Below, in pieces: positions 60,696 to 64,000 of a DNA stretch of 64,000 nucleotides. The stretch lies in assembly GCA_963744255.1 (NCBI GenBank), contig CAVUSZ010000051.1, positions 62,001 through 126,000 on the forward strand, read 5' to 3'. Source of the DNA: DATEDA01 sp963744255. GTDB taxonomy: Bacteria; Pseudomonadota; Gammaproteobacteria; Burkholderiales; SG8-39. The notes under the pieces are model-generated. The model did no database searches and had not been told where the DNA came from. It saw nothing but the letters and a program-made list of their open reading frames with translations. A program made the position numbers and the translations under genes. Position 1 is the first letter of the stretch, and every line of letters starts with the position of its first letter.

Positions 60696-61007
60696 ATGAG
60701 GGTGGATATCATTTTCGAGCGCAGGCGAGTCTATGTCGCGCCACGCAAGAGCGTTCTGTTCTTCGCCAGGGTTGGCGATCGCCGGGTGCGCTGCTATGTC
60801 CGGCAGGACGCGCTCGACGATCCTCCGCAAGCGCTCCGCGAGGACGTGGACGTCTATCAGCGCTGCCTCCTTGCCTTCGACGACAACAAGGACTTGATCC
60901 AGGCTGCGGCGAGGCGGTTGATAGAAGCCCAGGCCCTCCATGCACTGGATGCAGTGGTCGTGTCCAGCACTGCGCTCGCTTTGGAGACGAAGACTCCGCT
61001 AGCGTAG
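60696..61007 (+). CDS. DUF1488-like small protein
   Basis: A 103-residue protein. MRVDIIFERRRVYVAPRKSV, LFFARVGDRRVRCYVRQDAL and the helix LIQAAARRLIEAQALHALD resemble DUF1488 proteins. It starts 5 bp after the pilin-like gene's stop, with a GAGGAGA ribosome site overlapping that stop, so it is co-transcribed. No function is known for DUF1488. Confidence 0.6.
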   Translation: MRVDIIFERRRVYVAPRKSVLFFARVGDRRVRCYVRQDALDDPPQALREDVDVYQRCLLAFDDNKDLIQAAARRLIEAQALHALDAVVVSSTALALETKTPLA

Positions 61008-61105
61008 CGGGATTCTCTCCATCGCCGTTCGGCCCCCACGGGGTTTCAGCGTTCGCCGGCGCCTCTCGTGCGGTCCCGGCTTCGGCGACGCGACGGCATG
61101 GGGCC

Positions 61106-61384
61106 TCAAGGGGCCGAGGAACGGACGAGGCGATAAGCCGCAAGCCGGGACTCGATCACTTCGCCGTCGAGCATCAGGTCCAGGCACTGCGGCAGGTCCG
61201 GGAAATATGGCGCGAGGGTGTCCGCCAGATCCTCGGCGGTCGTCGCGTACCACCGGTCCTCGTCGAAATAGCGCATCTCGAATCGCATCCCGAGGGCCAG
61301 TTCCACGAAAGCCTGTACTTCACGCACCCGCAGTGCCGATTCGCTCTCGACGGAAGTCGCCGCGCAAAGGGTGTCTGTATCCAT
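61106..61384 (-). CDS. Hypothetical protein, 92 residues
   Basis: Starts MDTDTLCAATSVESESALRV, continues EVQAFVELALGMRFEMRYFD and ends AAYRLVRSSAP. It has no signal peptide, membrane helix or known motif. An in-frame start further upstream gives a poor N-terminal extension. It is convergent with the DUF1488-like gene. Confidence 0.5.
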   Translation of the reverse strand: MDTDTLCAATSVESESALRVREVQAFVELALGMRFEMRYFDEDRWYATTAEDLADTLAPYFPDLPQCLDLMLDGEVIESRLAAYRLVRSSAP

Positions 61385-62072
61385 GCTGGCCTCCGGCTCT
61401 CCTTGGCGCCGATCGACAGGATGTCGAATTGTCGTCGAGCGGCGAGTCAACCAAGAGCAACTTCCATGCGCGAACAATCGCGCGGTCGTGTTCTCCGCGG
61501 TGGTCCGTGACGCCGTTTGCGCCGCCATCGCGCGGAGGCTCCCCGACCTCCATCGGGGACCGGCCATTCGTCACACGAGCGGCTCGAGCGTGTCGAGAGA
61601 TGCGACGACTGGCGACGAGCCGGTGACATGCCTCGCCCGAGAAATACTGCTCGACAAACGAGCCCCGTCGTGACGAGCCAGCCGCGAGGGCCACGACTTG
61701 AGATGGCGATCGCGCGCTACGACGAGCCCCCGGAGTAGCTCGCGACTAACACTGGTGCACGGGAATGCGGCGACGGCGAGAAAGAGCCCTCGCTTCCCCT
61801 CGCGATCTCTCTTGCAGCCGCGACCGGCAAGGCGTCAGTCATCTGTCAGTCCCGCGTGCACACCAGTGCACGCGCTCCCACCGGCGCTCCTCCGGGCTGG
61901 CTAATACCAACGGTCTACCGGGGAAACCCAGCATCCATGCGGGTTTGCGGGGCCTTCGCCGGCGCGGACCTCACCTTGGACCGCACCGCGGCCGATTTCG
62001 CGATGCGTCAGCTAACGGCCAGCACCCGGGCTTCAGACTGCGCACCGTCAACAAGCGAAAGGAACTTCGACG
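61385..62072. other. Long intergenic region with no supported gene
   Basis: About 690 bp with only short frames on both strands, none with a credible start plus conserved content. A loose inverted pair of CACTGGTGCACGGG (61750) and CCCGCGTGCACACCAGTG (61851) is present. I see no tRNA and no terminator. A promoter for the small gene at 62073 may lie here, but no box is clear. Confidence 0.4.
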
Positions 62073-62306
62073 ATGGCGCTCCGCATCCTGCAGCACCCGT
62101 TCCTCAAGACGACTGCCGCGATCGCCGTGGCGCTTGTGCTCGGCTATCCGCTGAGTTTGCAAAGCGTGACAGCCGGCAACGGCGCGACGGGGCGCGTGAT
62201 CCCCGAGACGCGGCTCGCGCCGATCCAGACGGCGGAGTACTTCCCGGCCCGGTTCACGCTGCAGCCGGACGCGAACGAATCGCAGGAACCGATCCCCACC
62301 TTTTAG
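62073..62306 (+). CDS. Small exported or membrane hypothetical protein
   Basis: A 77-residue protein with an N-terminal hydrophobic helix (TTAAIAVALVLGYPLSL). The rest (VIPETRLAPIQTAEYFPARF) is polar and ends QEPIPTF. GAAAGGAAC lies before the ATG. It is followed 14 bp later by another small membrane protein on the same strand. No family is recognised. Confidence 0.5.
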   Translation: MALRILQHPFLKTTAAIAVALVLGYPLSLQSVTAGNGATGRVIPETRLAPIQTAEYFPARFTLQPDANESQEPIPTF

Positions 62307-62320
62307 CGAGGAGTCGTGCA

Positions 62321-62473
62321 ATGGAAACGAGAGAGTTCAAGGCGCGCAGCATCCGGTCCGTCGCCGAAGCGCTGGTGCTCGCGTCGGGCGCGGTAGCGAC
62401 CGCGTTCGGCGTCGCAGCGGCCGCCCACATGATCTTCGGTGCGGTGCGCGCCGCGATGTCGTTCATCGCCTGA
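62321..62473 (+). CDS. Small membrane protein, 50 residues
   Basis: A short protein: METREFKARSIRSVAEALVL followed by one hydrophobic helix (ASGAVATAFGVAAAAHMIFG). AGCGAGGAG lies before the ATG, which makes it a plausible gene. It forms a pair with the small gene at 62073. Function unknown. Confidence 0.45.
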   Translation: METREFKARSIRSVAEALVLASGAVATAFGVAAAAHMIFGAVRAAMSFIA

Positions 62474-62493
62474 GGCTGAAGGAGAGCGAGCCC

Positions 62494-63192
62494 ATGGGCC
62501 CGTCGCGGAGCGTCACGGTGAGCATGGACCCGCATCCGCGACTGATTGGGAGCGCGGGCCCGCTCTTCCCGCGGCTCGAGACCGCGCGTCTGCGGCTGCG
62601 CGCGTTCCGCCTCGCCGACGCCGCCGAGGTGCAGCGCCTCGCCGGCGACCCGCAGGTGGCCGACGGCACGCTCCTGCCGCATCCCTACGAAGGCGGCATG
62701 GCCCGAGCGTGGATCTGGGACCAGGCGTTCGAGTACATGGAGGGCGTGGCGATCAACTTCGCGATCGAGCGAAGCGACGATGCCGCGCTCGTCGGCGCCA
62801 TCGGTCTCGAGATCGACAGGGTCGGCGCGTGCGCGAAGCTCGGCTACTGGCTCGGGCGGGCGTACTGGGGACGCGGCTACGCAACCGAGGCGGCGCGCGC
62901 CGTCGTCGGCTACGGCTTCGCGGTGCTCGAGCTCGAGCGCATCGGGGCGCCCTGCTTGCGTTGGAATGCGGCCTCCGCCCGCGTCCTGGAGAAGATCGGC
63001 TTCACGCAGGAGGGTAGCCGGCGCAGCTACATCGCCGCGCGAGGGCGCGAGGACACCGTCGACACGCACGGGGTCCTGCGCTGGGAGTGGGAAGCGCTGC
63101 GTCGCGCGCAGGACCTGGGCCGGGCGGCGTCGCATCCGGTATCGCTCGCGCGCCGCGGGGGCTCGCTCGGCCGCGAATCATCGACAACGTGA
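62494..63192 (+). CDS. GNAT family N-acetyltransferase (RimJ/RimL-like)
   Basis: A 232-residue acetyltransferase. RLETARLRLRAFRLADAAEV at the start is typical of the RimJ/RimL group. The acetyl-CoA loop region WLGRAYWGRGYATEAARAVV is clear, with RIGAPCLRWNAASARVLEKI and GFTQEGSRRSY near the end. The true start could be the ATG at 62524. The tail of 40 residues is longer than usual. It is followed by a second GNAT gene 14 bp later. Confidence 0.9.
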   Translation: MGPSRSVTVSMDPHPRLIGSAGPLFPRLETARLRLRAFRLADAAEVQRLAGDPQVADGTLLPHPYEGGMARAWIWDQAFEYMEGVAINFAIERSDDAALVGAIGLEIDRVGACAKLGYWLGRAYWGRGYATEAARAVVGYGFAVLELERIGAPCLRWNAASARVLEKIGFTQEGSRRSYIAARGREDTVDTHGVLRWEWEALRRAQDLGRAASHPVSLARRGGSLGRESSTT

Positions 63193-63206
63193 CGGGAGTG
63201 GCAAAG

Positions 63207-63763
63207 ATGGGTCTTGTCCAGGCTCGCAGACAACCGGTCCGGCTCGCCTCGCCGACGTCCGCGATCGGCGTGCGTCACGCGGAAGCGGCGGACGCCGACG
63301 CGCTGCACGTGATCTTCACTGACCCCGAGGTGATGCACTGGCTGATCGACGCGCCGTACATGCTGCAGGCGCAGACGCGCAAGCACATCGTCGAGCTGCC
63401 CGACGGGCGCTACATGCTGGTCGCGGTCGAAGGCGGGGAGCTCGTCGGCGCGCTCGGGTTCGGCGCGCACACCGCGCCCCCGTCCGCCACGTCGGTCGCC
63501 TCGGCCCGATCGCAGTGGCACGCGCGTGGCAGGGCCGCGGCGTCGGCTCGACGCTCATGCGCGCCGCGATCGACCTCGCCGACAACTGGCTCAACCTGGT
63601 CCGCCTCGAGCTGCTCGTGATCGACGGCAACGACGCCGCGATCGGGCTCTACCGGCGCTTCGGCTTCGAGATCGAGGGCACTCTCCGCGCTTTCGGCTTC
63701 CAGGCCGGCCGCTACGTCGACGTGCACACGATGGCGCGCGTGCGGAACGCCGCAACCGCCTGA
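63207..63763 (+). CDS. GNAT family N-acetyltransferase, with an apparent frameshift
   Basis: The first part is IGVRHAEAADADALHVIFTD, then PEVMHWLIDAPYMLQAQTRK, and GGELVGALGFGAHT. The second part, in another frame, starts RLGPIAVARAWQGRGVGSTL and goes on to RLELLVIDGNDAAIGLYRRF. The shift is near 63480 in a run of five C residues, and adding one C restores a normal GNAT of about 186 residues. This is the only shift in the window that needs an added base. The RGVGSTL acetyl-CoA loop is intact. Confidence 0.8.
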
Positions 63764-63775
63764 GGAGACGCTCCG

Positions 63776-64000
63776 TGCAGCGCCGTATCGCCGTCAACGT
63801 CCCGTTCTCCGCCGGCAGCCCGGCTGCCGTCGCAGCGTACGACGAGGCGCTCGACCGCTTCCTCGCGGCGACCGGCGACCCGCTTGCCGCGCTCGAGCCG
63901 GCGCTCCGGGCGGAGCCGGCGTTCGCCGCCGGCCATGCGCTCCTCGCCGGCCTCGCCGTCGCGGCCTGGGACAAGCGCTCGTTCCGGCTGCTGCGGCAGA
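63776..64000 (+). CDS. Start of a TPR protein (TTC38-like), partial at window edge
   Basis: The first 75 residues from a GTG are VQRRIAVNVPFSAGSPAAVA, AYDEALDRFLAATGDPLAAL, then EPALRAEPAFAAGHALLAGL. A spaced helix pattern with DP-L and P-F-AGHAL elements resembles the N-terminus of the TTC38 family of tetratricopeptide-like proteins. The rest lies beyond the window. It is 12 bp after the GNAT stop on the same strand. Confidence 0.7.

Noticed and set aside
61750..61868. Loose inverted repeat CACTGGTGCACGGG and CCCGCGTGCACACCAGTG
   Set aside because: The arms are mismatched by two inserted bases and separated by about 90 bp, and have no T run or mobile-element features. Not strong enough to name.
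1..64000. tRNA, rRNA, CRISPR array, integrase or insertion sequence
   Set aside because: No repeat-spacer pattern, no TPsiC-type tRNA signature and no transposase or integrase motif was recognised on either strand by eye. A dedicated scan with covariance models could still find one.

Overview
The window is about 64 kb of high-GC DNA with dense coding on both strands. It looks like a betaproteobacterial chromosome, probably a Burkholderiales or Nitrosomonadales-type lineage and possibly a draft or metagenome contig. The evidence is a trpG-trpD-trpC order, a trimeric-type Gram-negative porin, Coq7, Kdo hydroxylase, bactofilin, an M23 peptidase next to tyrS, ErpA, and DUF families typical of betaproteobacteria. 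No rRNA, tRNA, CRISPR array, integrase or transposase was seen.

Layout. 1-3.6 kb: tryptophan genes and a TPR protein. 3.6-5.6 kb: a large porin preceded by a decayed porin fragment. 5.6-12.4 kb: a TPR-methyltransferase, three iron-dependent oxygenases in a row (JmjC-like, Coq7, Kdo hydroxylase), a FadL-type channel and an OsmC protein. 12.4-16.5 kb: a candidate small RNA, rplM-rpsI, argC, a DUF6776-like protein, bactofilin and a 5'-truncated htpX. 16.6-21.1 kb: an OmpA-like protein, a YbaY/NlpE/META envelope protein and a DUF1326-DUF2182 pair. 21.5-24.9 kb: a compact ubiquitin-like conjugation operon (membrane zinc protein, J-domain protein, E1, ubiquitin-like protein, E2, JAMM peptidase). 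25-31.6 kb: MscL, HdeD-like, DUF3300, DUF2950 and a patatin type Vd autotransporter. 31.8-36 kb: erpA, an M23 endopeptidase, tyrS and an EamA transporter. 36-42.9 kb: two ABC importers of the NMT1/SsuA type, one with a guanine-deaminase-like enzyme. 42.9-49 kb: assorted metabolic and hypothetical genes, including dadA. 49-60.7 kb: a PAS-GGDEF protein, a 1600-residue DUF4347 surface protein with two decayed copies of its C-terminal module beside it, a giant BTAD-type regulator and a pilin-like protein. 60.7-64 kb: small hypothetical genes, two GNAT acetyltransferases and the start of a TPR protein.

The most interesting system is the ubiquitin-like operon at 21.5-24.9 kb. It holds every enzyme class needed to activate, transfer and remove a small protein modifier, with a predicted membrane-anchored zinc protein that could act as an E3-like factor. 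Second is a roughly 110-nt candidate small RNA at 12.5 kb with its own promoter, a hairpin loop complementary to the Shine-Dalgarno sequence and a strong terminator.

Many genes, including trpC and argC, are split by single-base shifts. Almost all are the +1 type, which suggests insertion errors in the sequence more than real gene decay. Such genes are listed as single CDS features spanning all frames. Truncated leftovers are listed as pseudogenes.
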